Counted from the first letter of the stretch, positions 21,295 through 31,703 are shown. The stretch: DNA of 64,000 bases from Vibrio sp. HI00D65 (GCF_001635455.1 NZ_LWEH01000140.1:101437-165436), one strand, 5' to 3'. Translations and numbers: made by a program. Notes: generated by a model not told the origin, from the sequence alone.

Positions 21295-22425
21295 CTAATG
21301 ACGTAAATCAGGTGGGATCGGCATATTAGAATCTTGCAGTTTTGGCCTCTCACCGCCGCGTTTTCGATATTGTTTTAGCTGGAACACATATGCAAGCACT
21401 TGGGCTACAGCGGTAAACAGACCGTCAGGAATTTGTTGTTCGAGCTCTGTAGTGTGATAAAGCGCCCTTGCCAACGGTGGTGCAGGAACAATATAGATAT
21501 CATGTTCTCGAGCGATTTCACGGATCTTCATCGCCATGTGATCAACACCTTTCGCAACCACAATTGGCGCTTTATCTTGATTCTGCTTGTAGCGTAACGC
21601 CACTGAGAAGTGCTCCGGGTTTGTGACAATCACGTCCGCTTGAGGTACATCAGCCATCATACGACGCTGAGCGGCTTCCCTTTGCAACATACGAATTCGA
21701 CCTTTCACTTCCGGCTTACCTTCAGTGTCTTTGAATTCGTCTTTCACTTCTTGCTTGGTCATCTTCAATTGATCGGCGTGTTGCCAAATCTGGAATGGGA
21801 TATCGATAGCCACCACAATCAGCAGAGAACAACTTATCAAGAGAATGAAGTTAAGCAAAATATCCAAGGCGTGAAAGATATTCTGCGGATAAACATCCAT
21901 GCTCAGCTGCATTAAGTCATGTTGAGAGGCCTGAATCAGATAAACAGCCATTCCCGATACTAGCGCCACTTTCAAAATCGATTTAATCAGTTCAACCCAG
22001 CTTTGCAGGCCAAACATACGCTTGATACCACTGAGTGGATTGAGCTTAGACGCCTTTGGCATCGCAGCTTGCATCGAGAAGTTAATCCCGCCAACACCTG
22101 CTGCGCCAATAACAGCCGCAATAAACAAGGTGATCAGAATTAAGAACAGCGGAAACAGCAAGTTCACCAATGAACCACCAGCAATTTCCAGTAGTTTGTT
22201 GGTATCAAAGATTTCATCGCGGCTTAAAGAAAACAGGCGTTGCATAACCTCGAACAGCGCCTTCGCCATCGATTCACCAAACCACATTAGTGCAACGGCA
22301 CCGACAATTAATACCGATGCTGACGCCAGCTCTTTTGACCTTGCAACCTGCCCTTTCTCTTTGGCCTGTTGCAAGCGTCTAGGCGTGGCGTCTTCTGTGC
22401 GTTCTTGAACGTCAGACTCTGCCAT
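21295..22425 (-). CDS. flhB: Flagellar export switch protein FlhB
   Basis: Inner-membrane protein that switches export from rod/hook to filament substrates. It has four membrane segments (about residues 30-215) and a cytoplasmic domain with the autocleavage region. Where most homologues read NPTH, this one reads NPEH (VIVTNPEHFSVALRY); the Asn-Pro pair where cleavage occurs is kept. The 376-residue length and the N-terminal motif EKTEDATPRR (here ERTEDATPRR) are typical. It is the last gene of the fliK operon, 9 bp after fliR. Confidence 0.95.
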   Translation of the reverse strand: MAESDVQERTEDATPRRLQQAKEKGQVARSKELASASVLIVGAVALMWFGESMAKALFEVMQRLFSLSRDEIFDTNKLLEIAGGSLVNLLFPLFLILITLFIAAVIGAAGVGGINFSMQAAMPKASKLNPLSGIKRMFGLQSWVELIKSILKVALVSGMAVYLIQASQHDLMQLSMDVYPQNIFHALDILLNFILLISCSLLIVVAIDIPFQIWQHADQLKMTKQEVKDEFKDTEGKPEVKGRIRMLQREAAQRRMMADVPQADVIVTNPEHFSVALRYKQNQDKAPIVVAKGVDHMAMKIREIAREHDIYIVPAPPLARALYHTTELEQQIPDGLFTAVAQVLAYVFQLKQYRKRGGERPKLQDSNMPIPPDLRH

Positions 22426-22434
22426 TTCAGTCTC

Positions 22435-23217
22435 CTAGCAATCTAACCGGATTAGACGACATATCTGTTGCTCACCTTGCATCCAAAATAGCTCATAGTG
22501 ACTATATAAGCCGCCAAGGATGTACCAACAAAGCAACAGACCCACGAGTAGCGCAAATGCAAAACCCAAAGAAAAGATGTTTAGCTGAGGCGCGGCACGT
22601 GTCATTACACCGAATGACAGGTTTATCGTCAGCAACGCGATTATTCCCGACAGCGACATCGCCAATGCCGCTTTGAACATGATGCCGAGCCATAATGCCA
22701 GCTCTCGAAAATCGACCGAGGTCAGAGAGCCACTACCAATCGGCAGAGTTTTAAAACTGAATACCACCAGCTGCAACATCTTCAAGTGACCGTCGGTTGC
22801 CAAGAAGAACATAGTGGCAAGTAGCATGAAGAGCTGACCCAATACTGGCGTGTTCTGGCCGTTTGCTGGGTCGACCATAGAGGCGAAACCTAAGCTCGAT
22901 TGCATACCAAGGATTTGACCGAGCATAACAAAGGTTTGAATCATAAACTGAGTGACAAAACCCATCGCCACACCAATCACAATTTGTTCGAAGACGGTTA
23001 GGAAGCCTTGGAAAGAGAGCAGTTCAATCTCTCTGGGAACCGCGGGAATCGCAGGCATGACTGCGAAGGTAATCGCCAAACCTAAGTACAGACGAATACG
23101 CGGCGACACAAAACGTGCACCGGTGACCGTCATCACCATCAGCATGGCTGAGATGCGAGTGTAAGGCCAAAAATAATTGGCTAACCACTCTAGTACAAGG
23201 CTCGTTGGGTATTCCAT
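22435..23217 (-). CDS. fliR: Flagellar export gate protein FliR
   Basis: Integral membrane component of the FliPQR export gate. The 260 residues are strongly hydrophobic with about six membrane segments and family features such as TGARFVSPRIRLYLGLAITF and GQILGMQSSLGFASMVDP. It lies between fliQ (6 bp gap) and flhB (9 bp gap), in the standard order. Confidence 0.94.
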   Translation of the reverse strand: MEYPTSLVLEWLANYFWPYTRISAMLMVMTVTGARFVSPRIRLYLGLAITFAVMPAIPAVPREIELLSFQGFLTVFEQIVIGVAMGFVTQFMIQTFVMLGQILGMQSSLGFASMVDPANGQNTPVLGQLFMLLATMFFLATDGHLKMLQLVVFSFKTLPIGSGSLTSVDFRELALWLGIMFKAALAMSLSGIIALLTINLSFGVMTRAAPQLNIFSLGFAFALLVGLLLCWYILGGLYSHYELFWMQGEQQICRLIRLDC

Positions 23218-23223
23218 ATCGGT

Positions 23224-23493
23224 TTAATACAGAACTTGAGGTAAACGTTCGATGAGTTCAAAAAAGAACTCCATCATCATCTGAGTCATCCAGTGCGCAA
23301 ACAGCATCAAGGCTAATAAAGTCACGATCAAACGCGGCAGGAAACTCAATGTTTGTTCGTTGATAGAGGTCGCTGCTTGGAAAATAGCGACGACTAAACC
23401 AATAAGCAGGCTGGGAATAATGATGGCGCAAACCATGATTAACACCATCCAAAGTGCGTCTCGGAACAACTCTACGAATATTTCAGGATTCAT
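23224..23493 (-). CDS. fliQ: Flagellar export gate protein FliQ
   Basis: Small two-span subunit of the FliPQR gate. The 89 residues carry the family pattern: N-terminal ALWMVLIMVCAIIIPSLLIGLVVAIFQA followed by ATSINEQTLSFLPRL and the second hydrophobic segment. Length equals the E. coli protein. It lies 12 bp after fliP. Confidence 0.94.
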   Translation of the reverse strand: MNPEIFVELFRDALWMVLIMVCAIIIPSLLIGLVVAIFQAATSINEQTLSFLPRLIVTLLALMLFAHWMTQMMMEFFFELIERLPQVLY

Positions 23494-23505
23494 GATGTCC
23501 CCCAG

Positions 23506-24375
23506 CTACAAGGCAAAACTGCCGGCGAGTGTGGAGAGTATCAGGTTCCAACCATCAACAAGAACGAACAGCATCAACTTAAACGGTAGCGATACGATCA
23601 TGGGTGACAACATCATCATACCCATCGCCATCAATACCGACGCCACCACTAAGTCGATGATCAAAAACGGCAAGAACAGCATAAAGCCAATCTGGAAAGC
23701 CGTTTTGAGTTCAGAGGTGATAAATGCAGGAATCAGCACCGCCATTGAAACGTCTTCAGGGTTGGTCACTTCCGAACCGGAGATCTCAACAAAAGTCTCT
23801 AAGTCTTTGATTCGGGTCTGCTTGAGCATGAATGATTTGATCGGCCCTTGGGCGACATCAAATGCTTGTCGTGCGGTGATCTGCTCATTCAAATAAGGTT
23901 GAACCGCCTGTTCATTCACCTGATTGATCACCGGTGACATGATGAAGAAGGTCAAGAATATCGCGATACCGATGATAACTTGGTTCGATGGTGTTTGTTG
24001 CAAACCCATTGCCTGACGCAGAATAGACATCACAACAACAATACGGGTGAACGAAGTCATTAAAATAACCATTGCCGGCAAGAAGCCAAGCATGGTCATC
24101 AACGCAAGAATTTGCAGGTTGATCGAGTAGTCTTCACCACCGTTAGCATTGGTCGTCATGGTGAAGGCTGGAATGCCGCCCCCGCTACCCGTCAAGCTAC
24201 CCGTGGTCATAGTGGTCGATTTGGCTTGGTCTTGTTCCATCGTGCTGATGGTGACCGACTCTGAACCAGCTGTGTTGGCAGGAATAACAGTGCCGTCTTC
24301 AGCCTGTGCAAATACCGATACACTAAACAAAAGGGTACAGAGAAGAGTAAGCTGAACCAGCAACACTTTCGCCAC
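23506..24375 (-). CDS. fliP: Flagellar export gate protein FliP
   Basis: Pore-forming subunit of the export gate. The core from [18 protein letters not shown] onwards matches the family, including [19 protein letters not shown] and [23 protein letters not shown] at 24375 with GGAG eight bases upstream gives a normal signal peptide ([12 protein letters not shown], ending VFAQA) and 289 residues; an ATG at 24435 would add 20 residues and overlap fliO by 14 bp and cannot be excluded. Between signal and core is a stretch of about 55 Ser/Thr/Gly-rich residues that E. coli FliP lacks. Confidence 0.9.
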   Translation of the reverse strand: MAKVLLVQLTLLCTLLFSVSVFAQAEDGTVIPANTAGSESVTISTMEQDQAKSTTMTTGSLTGSGGGIPAFTMTTNANGGEDYSINLQILALMTMLGFLPAMVILMTSFTRIVVVMSILRQAMGLQQTPSNQVIIGIAIFLTFFIMSPVINQVNEQAVQPYLNEQITARQAFDVAQGPIKSFMLKQTRIKDLETFVEISGSEVTNPEDVSMAVLIPAFITSELKTAFQIGFMLFLPFLIIDLVVASVLMAMGMMMLSPMIVSLPFKLMLFVLVDGWNLILSTLAGSFAL

Positions 24376-24421
24376 TCGGAAAGCTCCGGCTTGGCAAAAG
24401 TAAGATGAGTTCAAAAGTCCG

Positions 24422-24841
24422 TTATTTGTTTGCATCTTTTTTCATGAGCTGGGAAAGCTGACTTGAGAATGTACTTTTTTCCAGCATCTCCTGTGTAAGA
24501 GGTTTATCAAGCTTAGAGATCAGCTGAATAGATTGGGTAGTAATGCCCACCAAGAACTGCTCATCACCCGCTTGTACAATAGCGATACGCTCTTTGGTAC
24601 CCACAGGGATTTGCCTAACAATCACCAAACCTTGTTGATTAGACATCGTTGGCACTTGCATGCGCTTAAGCAACCAAGCAATAAATAAAATGAAGGCTAT
24701 AACGAAAATTAGCGACCCAAAAGTAGTCGCTAAATCAAGAGAAGGCGGCGTCGCTGCAAAGGCAACAGAAGGAATTGAGAGTAGCCCCATTCCGACTATT
24801 GCTCGAGATAAGCTCTTCAACCTTAGAGAAGATAAGCTCAT
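24422..24841 (-). CDS. fliO: Flagellar biosynthesis protein FliO
   Basis: Small membrane protein that helps assemble the FliP ring. The 139 residues have an N-terminal hydrophobic signal-like segment (ending VAFAATPP), a membrane helix (about residues 40-58, [21 protein letters not shown]) and a cytoplasmic beta domain ([20 protein letters not shown] and [14 protein letters not shown]). It abuts the fliN stop at 24841. Confidence 0.92.
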   Translation of the reverse strand: MSLSSLRLKSLSRAIVGMGLLSIPSVAFAATPPSLDLATTFGSLIFVIAFILFIAWLLKRMQVPTMSNQQGLVIVRQIPVGTKERIAIVQAGDEQFLVGITTQSIQLISKLDKPLTQEMLEKSTFSSQLSQLMKKDANK

Positions 24842-25251
24842 TAACGTAGCTTCTTAATACGTTCTGTTTGGCTAATTACATCGGTCAAGCGAATACCAAA
24901 TTTGTCGTTCACCACAACCACCTCACCGTGAGCGATCAGGGTACCATTGACCATCACATCCAGTGATTCACCAGCAATGCGGTCTAGCTCAACAACCGAA
25001 CCTTGGTTCAATTGCAGAAGGTTACGGATACTGATCTGAGACCGGCCAACTTCCATAGAAATGGTGACTGGGATATCCATAATGGTATCCAGTTTACGAC
25101 GCTCGTCTTCAGAAATCGGAGACGATGAATCAGTTAGCTCATCAAGTGGTGCCGCAAGCACGTCATCAATATCAATTGACGGCGCAGAAGGATCCTCACC
25201 AAGTGCTGCAGCCCATTCGTCCGCTAACTTTTGATCTTCACTAGGTTCCAT
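24841..25251 (-). CDS. fliN: Flagellar motor switch protein FliN
   Basis: C-ring component involved in switching and export. An acidic N-terminal region is followed by the SpoA/FliN domain (about residues 55-136, for example MDIPVTISMEVGRSQISIRN, LNQGSVVELDRIAGESLDVM and GEVVVVNDKFGIRLTDVIS). The ATG at 25251, with AGGA seven bases upstream, was chosen over a TTG two codons earlier. It lies about 30 bp after fliM. Confidence 0.95.
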   Translation of the reverse strand: MEPSEDQKLADEWAAALGEDPSAPSIDIDDVLAAPLDELTDSSSPISEDERRKLDTIMDIPVTISMEVGRSQISIRNLLQLNQGSVVELDRIAGESLDVMVNGTLIAHGEVVVVNDKFGIRLTDVISQTERIKKLR

Positions 25252-25280
25252 TACCAATTCCTATACTTTTATCTATTTTG

Positions 25281-26324
25281 CTATTCGTTATCATCGCTAT
25301 TTTCTAGTTCAGACATTAAGTCTTTGCCTAGGAAAGCGAGATCAGTTTTTACCACATGAGGTCTTTGAATTTTTTCAGAAATCTGTACCGCGAGTTTTTC
25401 ACCCGAGCGCCCCATCTTTACACGGTAGGTCGGCAGCTCCTCTACGAACATAGTCGCGTGCTCAGGCATGTTCATTGGAATGACATCACCAGGGCGCAGC
25501 TCCATTAAGTCACGTAGTGAGATATCTTGCTCTAGAAGGTTGACGCGGAAGTTAACAGGCACGTCCATGATTTCATCACGCAGTGCTGTGCTCCAACGAA
25601 CATCGGTTTCCATTTTGTCTGATTGAACACCCGCATCAAGCAGTTCACGGATCGGCTCAACCATGGAGTAAGGCATGACTACGTGGAAGTCGCCACCGCC
25701 GCCATCCACTTCGATATGGAATGAGCTAACTACGATCACTTCGGTTGGGCTCACAATGTTCGCCATACTCGGGTTCACTTCAGAATCCAAATATTCAAAC
25801 TCAACCCCCATTACTGGTGACCAAGCTTCTTTGTAATCTTCAAATACAATCTTCAGCAGCAGCTGGATAATACGCCTTTCCGTTGGCGTAAATTCACGGC
25901 CTTCAATCTTGGCGTGGAATCGTCCATCGCCACCAAAGAAGTTTTCTACAAGAATGAAAACAAGCCGCGCTTCCATGGTGATCAACGCCGTACCTTTAAG
26001 CGGACGGAAACGCACCATGTTTAAACTGGTTGGTACGTACAGGGTGTTTTGGTATTCACCAAATTTCATCATCTGTACACCGTTGATCGACACTTCAGCC
26101 GTTTTACGCAACAAATTAAATAAGCTAATTCGCATATGACGTGCGAAACGCTCGTTAATAAGTTCAAGGGTCGGCATTCGACCACGGACGATTCGATCTT
26201 GAGAGGAGAAGTCAAAATTAACCGCACTATCATTGTCGGTCTCTAAGACATCTTCAACTTCTTCAACATCATCAACGCCGTGTAACAGCGCATCAATTTC
26301 GTCTTGGCTTAATAAATCGGTCAC
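25281..26324 (-). CDS. fliM: Flagellar motor switch protein FliM
   Basis: C-ring protein that receives CheY-P. The N-terminal CheY-docking peptide is plain (LLSQDEIDALLHG, residues 4-16), followed by a CheC-like middle domain (from about residue 45, with GRMPTLELINERFARHMRIS) and a C-terminal FliN-like domain (MDVPVNFRVNLLEQDISLRD). The start is GTG at 26324. 347 residues is a usual length. It lies 7 bp after fliL. Confidence 0.96.
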   Translation of the reverse strand: MTDLLSQDEIDALLHGVDDVEEVEDVLETDNDSAVNFDFSSQDRIVRGRMPTLELINERFARHMRISLFNLLRKTAEVSINGVQMMKFGEYQNTLYVPTSLNMVRFRPLKGTALITMEARLVFILVENFFGGDGRFHAKIEGREFTPTERRIIQLLLKIVFEDYKEAWSPVMGVEFEYLDSEVNPSMANIVSPTEVIVVSSFHIEVDGGGGDFHVVMPYSMVEPIRELLDAGVQSDKMETDVRWSTALRDEIMDVPVNFRVNLLEQDISLRDLMELRPGDVIPMNMPEHATMFVEELPTYRVKMGRSGEKLAVQISEKIQRPHVVKTDLAFLGKDLMSELENSDDNE

Positions 26325-26331
26325 AAATTAC

Positions 26332-26820
26332 CTATTGAATTACGAAGTCAGTGAATAACACTTTTTCAATCACAGGCTGGCCAACAGCTTGAGCCAGACT
26401 TGCTTTAATATCTTCTGTCGCTTTGTCACGCAGTTCTACTCGCCCTGTTGGTGAGCGAAGTTGATCAACCGTTGCCGAAGCGAACGTTGCGAGCAATGTG
26501 CTTTCTACAAGTGGAGAGTGGTAACGCGCCAGGTCTTCATTCTTGCTACCACGCACCATCAGCTGTGCTTTTATCTGAACTAGGCGATCTTTTTTATCAC
26601 CTGTCACATTGAACAAGAAGGGCTGAGGGATGTTCACATACATAACAGGCTCTGCTGCAACCACAGCAGTGGCTGGCTGGGACTGAGATTCTGAGGCACT
26701 ATCATCGGAGCCTAAGAAAAAGAACAGCGCACCACCAATACCAAGCAGTAAAACAACGACCGCTATAATGATAATAAGGAGCTTACTCTTCCCTTTAGGT
26801 GCATCTTGTACTTCTGCCAT
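26332..26820 (-). CDS. fliL: Flagellar basal body-associated protein FliL
   Basis: Single-span membrane protein near the stator that supports torque. The 162 residues have a cytoplasmic start, one membrane helix (about residues 14-35), an acidic Ser-rich linker and a periplasmic stomatin-like domain (YVNIPQPFLFNVTGDKKDRL to the C-terminal VLFTDFVIQ, the family ending). It is 90 bp after fliK. Confidence 0.94.
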   Translation of the reverse strand: MAEVQDAPKGKSKLLIIIIAVVVLLLGIGGALFFFLGSDDSASESQSQPATAVVAAEPVMYVNIPQPFLFNVTGDKKDRLVQIKAQLMVRGSKNEDLARYHSPLVESTLLATFASATVDQLRSPTGRVELRDKATEDIKASLAQAVGQPVIEKVLFTDFVIQ

Positions 26821-26910
26821 ACTTTACTCTAACTTCCTGTTCTTTCGATTAACTGACGGTTCTGTCTATTAGCTGGTTCTGTCTGTTAACTCAGTGTGCT
26901 CAGCCTGGTA

Positions 26911-28947
26911 TTAGGCATAATAACTAATTCCATCACGCTTTGATGCGACATTCAATTCAAGATTGCTGCCACTATCAAGGTTTTCATCACCTTGCGTATC
27001 ATTTGTGCGGTTAGAGCCTGATTGTTGCTCACCACTGTTGTATCTGTCTTGCCCTTGACCTGAACTTTGCTGTTGAACTGATGAATCGGCAAGCTGCATA
27101 CCCTGTTGAGCAAGCATCTCTCTCAATCGAGGTAAGGTTTGTTCAATCACATCCCTCGCCTGTTGGCTGTTCACTGTAAAGTGCACGTTAGCCACGTCAT
27201 TATTCATGGTCATGCGGATCTTCATATGTCCCAGCTCTGGTGGGTCGAGTCGAATGTCTAAGTTCTTAAGGTTTTTAGACATCATCATTTGTACTTTTTC
27301 AGCGACCTGTTCGTTTGCTAGCTCTTTAGTCAGCTGCAACGGTGCCTGTTGAGCGGCTTGAATCTCGGCTCGTGTTGGTGGTGAACTTGCGTTCGCTGCA
27401 CCTTGTACACCAGACGCAGAAGCTATCTGCTGAGCAAATGTGGAGTCTTTCGAATCTTCCTTAGCACCGGCTTTGCCTAGGCCAAAAAGAGCAGCCGCAC
27501 CTGCACCGGCCTTAAGCAACATATCTGTTGAACCCGCTTTAGTCGCGGCTGGTGCTGCATTCAGCGCCACACCTTGCGCGGTTAACGCCGGATCCAACGC
27601 AGCTTGTGGCTGTTGTGCTGCTACATTAGCTTGTTGAGCAGCTGCCTGTTGGGCTACATGCGTATTATTAGCGTGCAACATTGCTGCTTTATCCGTCGCT
27701 GCATGAGTGGTAGCCGCATTACTTGCAGCTTGTGCCGCAGTTCGCTGCGCTGCTGTTGAAGCTGCCGCTGCTAAGGCTTTGGCTTCATTTGAATCTGTAT
27801 TATCCCAATCAATCGCAACAGGCTCAGCAGAGGCATTGTTTGCACCCGGAGCTTGGCTCAATAAAGCCGTTGCTTGTTGCTGAACGTTTACGAGTTGTTT
27901 ATTCAAAACATTTAACTCAGCGGTCGTTTTAGCCAGCATCGCTTGTTCATCTGTTGTCAAACTTGCGCCACTTTGCTGCTTCTGCAGTAAACCATCAATA
28001 ACAGACTGTTTTGACTCAATCTGAGCGTTAAGTTGATTGAGCGCTTTGGTGTGAGCATCTACCTGTTTTGCTAACTCAATATCCGCTGAAGACAGTGCTT
28101 GGCTTTGCCCAGCAACTGCTGCTTGTGCTGCATTTTTCTGGCTGAGCTCTCGGCTCATGCTTGCTTCAATCTGCTCTGGAGTAACGCCTTTATCCATCAA
28201 CTGACGAATTTCATCATCTGTTAATTGGGAAACGCCTTTCCCGCCAGTAAGCACAGCAATTTCAGAGTCCACTTCTAGCGCGCTACCTTGATTCGCTGCG
28301 TTAGTTTGCTGTAGTTGCTTACCCACGTCACCTTCAACAGAAGCTCCTGGAATATTACCTTGAGCTTGATCCAACTGAGCCAGTTCTAACTGAGACTGCT
28401 GTGGCAAGGCTTTGCCGTTTGGCGTCTGATTCAGCGTGTTATTTGCCTCATCCAACTGGCCTAATAACTTGTTTCCTTCATTCATCACAGCCGCCGCTTG
28501 CGATGCTTGGGTCGATTCGTTTACCGCTGATGAAGCCTGACCTTGGGGTGGAGCTGTCTGCTCCTTAGAGCCGTTGTTGTTAGGCAACTCATCTTTCTCA
28601 CCCGCCTTGTTAGCGGTAGCTGTATCATCGGCTGAATTCGCTTTAAGTTGAGACTCTGAGCTAGAGACTGCCTCTACAGGAGTTTTGTCTGTGGCTTGCT
28701 CACCCTCAACTTCTGAAGCCACTTGCTTACTTTGTGCTTGGCTTGACTCATCCGTAGTCTCAGCTGTTGAGTTCGTTTTCCTTGCTTCATCTGAAGCTTC
28801 ACTTTCTTCAAAGCCGAGCGCTTCTTTAAAAGATTCAAAGAAACCTTTTGAGTCACCGCTTTCCTCCACCTTTGAAGCGGCAGAACCAGTATCCAACAAC
28901 GAAGACGTTGTATTGGTCGCTGAATTTGAAGAAGGACTAACGTTCAT
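26911..28947 (-). CDS. fliK: Flagellar hook-length control protein FliK
   Basis: Exported ruler that sets hook length and triggers the FlhB switch. The 678-residue protein is largely low complexity, rich in Ala, Gln, Ser and Asn (about residues 1-550), with a conserved C-terminal domain (about 560-640, LDIRLDPPELGHMKIRMTMN and VIEQTLPRLREMLAQQGMQL). It is longer than E. coli FliK (375), as in other vibrios. First gene of the fliK-to-flhB run, with a sigma-54-like site about 110 bp upstream. Confidence 0.92.
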   Translation of the reverse strand: MNVSPSSNSATNTTSSLLDTGSAASKVEESGDSKGFFESFKEALGFEESEASDEARKTNSTAETTDESSQAQSKQVASEVEGEQATDKTPVEAVSSSESQLKANSADDTATANKAGEKDELPNNNGSKEQTAPPQGQASSAVNESTQASQAAAVMNEGNKLLGQLDEANNTLNQTPNGKALPQQSQLELAQLDQAQGNIPGASVEGDVGKQLQQTNAANQGSALEVDSEIAVLTGGKGVSQLTDDEIRQLMDKGVTPEQIEASMSRELSQKNAAQAAVAGQSQALSSADIELAKQVDAHTKALNQLNAQIESKQSVIDGLLQKQQSGASLTTDEQAMLAKTTAELNVLNKQLVNVQQQATALLSQAPGANNASAEPVAIDWDNTDSNEAKALAAAASTAAQRTAAQAASNAATTHAATDKAAMLHANNTHVAQQAAAQQANVAAQQPQAALDPALTAQGVALNAAPAATKAGSTDMLLKAGAGAAALFGLGKAGAKEDSKDSTFAQQIASASGVQGAANASSPPTRAEIQAAQQAPLQLTKELANEQVAEKVQMMMSKNLKNLDIRLDPPELGHMKIRMTMNNDVANVHFTVNSQQARDVIEQTLPRLREMLAQQGMQLADSSVQQQSSGQGQDRYNSGEQQSGSNRTNDTQGDENLDSGSNLELNVASKRDGISYYA

Positions 28948-29055
28948 ATATACAAGCTCTATCTACTAGCTTTGCCACCATAAACAGGTAACAAAAAGAA
29001 AGTCGGATGCTTTCATACCTTTAGCAGGCACAATGCGCAATTTTATATAAAACAG

Positions 29056-29071
29056 AGCAAGAAACATGCCT
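29056..29071 (-). promoter_or_regulatory. Sigma-54 promoter upstream of fliK
   Basis: Minus-strand AGGCATGTTTCTTGCT: GG and GC are 10 bases apart, with GGCA and TTGCT matching consensus; the base before GG is A instead of T. It lies in the 180-bp gap between fliJ and fliK. Confidence 0.6.
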
Positions 29072-29126
29072 AGAAACCTCAGCTAATCACCATCTGAATA
29101 GCGCCAGTAGGATTCGTGGCTCAGGA

Positions 29127-29564
29127 TCACATCTTCTTTCGGCTATAGAGCAAAGTTGAAAACTCATCCATCTGCTTTTGCTCTCTTTGATCCTGCAGTT
29201 TGGCTCTCTCTTTCTGCTTCTTCTCCATCAACCACTCGTAGGATTTGCGCTTCTTACGCAATTCCATCCAGTAGTTCTGGCAGTTATCGACCTGATTTTT
29301 AAAGTGATGCTCCGCTTCTCGCTGTTTAGAAAGCGTTTCATCCAATTGAGTTAAAAAGCGATTCAAATGCCCATATTGGCTGGCTGTTAGTCCAGCCTTG
29401 CCTCTATCAACAAGTTGCTGGCAATAATCCAGTCGATACTTTTCAATCTGCGCGACCTGTTCGTAGTAACCTTGCAACTCAGCATTCGCTTTGTTAAGCG
29501 CTAGGACTGCTTGGTTTTCTTGGTCTTTTGCTTGGTCGAGAAGAAACTCTAATGCGTTATCCAT
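29127..29564 (-). CDS. fliJ: Flagellar protein FliJ
   Basis: Cytoplasmic coiled-coil protein that sits in the FliI ring and links it to FlhA. The 145 residues are almost wholly helical and charged (for example LALNKANAELQGYYEQVAQI and LRKKRKSYEWLMEKKQKERA). The ATG at 29564 (MDNALEFLLDQAKDQ) has an AAGG ribosome site; the open frame begins 27 bp earlier, overlapping fliI. Last gene of the fliE-fliJ run. Confidence 0.93.
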   Translation of the reverse strand: MDNALEFLLDQAKDQENQAVLALNKANAELQGYYEQVAQIEKYRLDYCQQLVDRGKAGLTASQYGHLNRFLTQLDETLSKQREAEHHFKNQVDNCQNYWMELRKKRKSYEWLMEKKQKERAKLQDQREQKQMDEFSTLLYSRKKM

Positions 29565-29583
29565 GACTAACCTTAATGACCTG

Positions 29584-30903
29584 CTAGCCACCTAGTACGT
29601 GCTTCAACATGTTGACGCACATATCGTAAGGAACTGTTTCTTTCATCTTCTGCTGCAAGTACTCATCTAACTTCGGCTTCAAGGTGAAGGCGCTATCAAT
29701 CGCCGTATCGGTACCCGGCTTGTAAGCACCAATCGACACCAAGTCTTGGTTCTTGCGACAGATAGAAAGCACTTGTCTTACGGCTTTCGACATCAACACA
29801 TGTTCTTCGGTGGTGATTTGAGGCATCACACGGCTGACAGATTTCTCAACGTCAATCGCAGGATAATGGCCCGCATCTGCCATTTCACGTGACAACACAA
29901 CGTGGCCATCAAGAATCGCTCGTGAAGCATCGGCGATTGGATCTTGTAGATCATCGCCTTCGGTTAGTACGGTAAAGAAAGCGGTGATTGAACCTTGCTT
30001 ATCATTGCCGTTACCCGCACGCTCAACCAGCGCTGGCAACTTAGCAAATACCGATGGCGGATAACCTTTAGTTGCTGGCGGCTCGCCAACAGATAGTGCG
30101 ATTTCACGCTGAGCCTGTGCAAAACGGGTCAGTGAGTCCATCAGGAGCAAAACATCTAAACCTTGGTCGCGGAAATATTCCGCCACCGTTAGCGCCGTTT
30201 GACAGCCTTTCAATCGCATCAATGGTGATGAATCGGCAGGCGCAGCAACCACAACCGATCGCTTACGGCCGTCTTCACCAAGAATCTCTTCGATAAACTC
30301 TTTTACTTCACGTCCACGCTCACCGATTAAGCCCACCACAACCACTTGCGCTGTGGTACCTCGAGTCATCATACCTAGTGTTACGGATTTACCGACACCA
30401 GAACCGGCGAACAGACCGATACGTTGCCCTTTACCTACCGTCAGCAGGCCGTTAATCGCTTTCAAGCCAACATCAAGTGGTTCAGAAATTGGCTTACGTG
30501 CCAGAGGGTTAATCGGTTCGGCACTGAATGATGCGCGTTGCTCAGTGTAGATAGGACCAAGCCCATCCAGTGGGTTACCCACACCGTCGATAACACGGCC
30601 GAGCAATTCCATACCCACCGGGATACTACTTTCAGAAGTCATAGGAGTGACGCGAGCACCGGGTAAAATCCCTGTGATTTGTTCACTCGGCATCAGAAAC
30701 AGGTTATCACCGGAGAAGCCAACGACCTCAGCTTCCATCTGGCCAGACATGGTTTCAACTAAACACAGACTGCCGATCGGGGCTTTACAGCCAGTTGCTT
30801 CAAGGGTTAGTCCGACTACCCGCAACAATTTACCAGAGGCAACGGGACGTGATTTTAGCCCTTCGACTTTGTATTGGCTGAGACGATTCGCTAACTCAAG
30901 CAT
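29584..30903 (-). CDS. fliI: Flagellum-specific ATPase FliI
   Basis: F1-beta-like ATPase of the export apparatus. The 439 residues show Walker A ([15 protein letters not shown]), [15 protein letters not shown], Walker B ([20 protein letters not shown]) and the E/K-rich substrate region typical of the family ([19 protein letters not shown]). Its first codon overlaps the last base of fliH. Confidence 0.96.
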   Translation of the reverse strand: MLELANRLSQYKVEGLKSRPVASGKLLRVVGLTLEATGCKAPIGSLCLVETMSGQMEAEVVGFSGDNLFLMPSEQITGILPGARVTPMTSESSIPVGMELLGRVIDGVGNPLDGLGPIYTEQRASFSAEPINPLARKPISEPLDVGLKAINGLLTVGKGQRIGLFAGSGVGKSVTLGMMTRGTTAQVVVVGLIGERGREVKEFIEEILGEDGRKRSVVVAAPADSSPLMRLKGCQTALTVAEYFRDQGLDVLLLMDSLTRFAQAQREIALSVGEPPATKGYPPSVFAKLPALVERAGNGNDKQGSITAFFTVLTEGDDLQDPIADASRAILDGHVVLSREMADAGHYPAIDVEKSVSRVMPQITTEEHVLMSKAVRQVLSICRKNQDLVSIGAYKPGTDTAIDSAFTLKPKLDEYLQQKMKETVPYDMCVNMLKHVLGG

Positions 30904-31703
30904 TACGCATGACCTTGATGGCGATTAGCACCACAGAAGCTCTGGATAACGTTCTTCACACGCTCTTCCATTCGATAGTTCACACTCGACTCACCCGCTT
31001 CAATTTGTACATCGCCACGGTTGAGCGCAGGCTCTGAAACTAATGTCCAATTGCGGCAGTCCAGTTCAGTATCCCCATGTGCAGAGCGAATGATCGTGAC
31101 GTCTTCTGGATTAAGCTTCAACGTAATAGCGTGACCAGAGATCGGCAGCGACTCTACTGACTCTTTCACGGTATCTAGGATGATTTGTGGATTGGTCTGA
31201 ACTTCAACGTGCACCACCTCTTTAACCATGGACAGCACCATGTCCACCAGCTGCTTTTCAACCTGAGCGTTCATCAGCTCTAAAGGTTGAGCAAATTGAT
31301 TCGCGAGCCCCATAAAAATAGCAACTTGTTGTTGAATATACTCTTGACCAGCGGTGACACCTTCGAGCTTTCCGACTTCATTACCTTCGGCATGGCCTGC
31401 GGCGAAGCCTTCTTCTTTACCCTTTTCATAACCTTGCTTGAAGCCAGCTTCCTGACCTTGATGCAGACCTTCTTGGTAAGCGCCTTGCTTGATCAGTTCG
31501 ATTTGTTCTTCGGTCAGAATTAGCTCTTCTTCTTCGATCGCTTCTTCAACCGTTGGCATCCAACCTGGGTCGTAGTTAAACGCCGTTTCTTTGGCTTGTA
31601 TACTCACATCAGAGGTGTAATCAGGTAGCCCCCATTTCTGAGGTTGGGCAACCGTATTATCTTCTTCAGGGCGAAGGAAGCCGCGTTTTCTATCACCTGA
31701 CAT
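30903..31703 (-). CDS. fliH: Flagellar assembly protein FliH
   Basis: Regulator and peripheral stalk of the FliI ATPase. The 266 residues include an acidic N-terminal region, a Gly-x-x-x-Gly helical stretch (about residues 95-140, with [19 protein letters not shown]) and a C-terminal vacuolar-ATPase-E-like domain. It lies 125 bp after fliG, and that gap holds a terminator-like hairpin. Confidence 0.93.
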   Translation of the reverse strand: MSGDRKRGFLRPEEDNTVAQPQKWGLPDYTSDVSIQAKETAFNYDPGWMPTVEEAIEEEELILTEEQIELIKQGAYQEGLHQGQEAGFKQGYEKGKEEGFAAGHAEGNEVGKLEGVTAGQEYIQQQVAIFMGLANQFAQPLELMNAQVEKQLVDMVLSMVKEVVHVEVQTNPQIILDTVKESVESLPISGHAITLKLNPEDVTIIRSAHGDTELDCRNWTLVSEPALNRGDVQIEAGESSVNYRMEERVKNVIQSFCGANRHQGHA

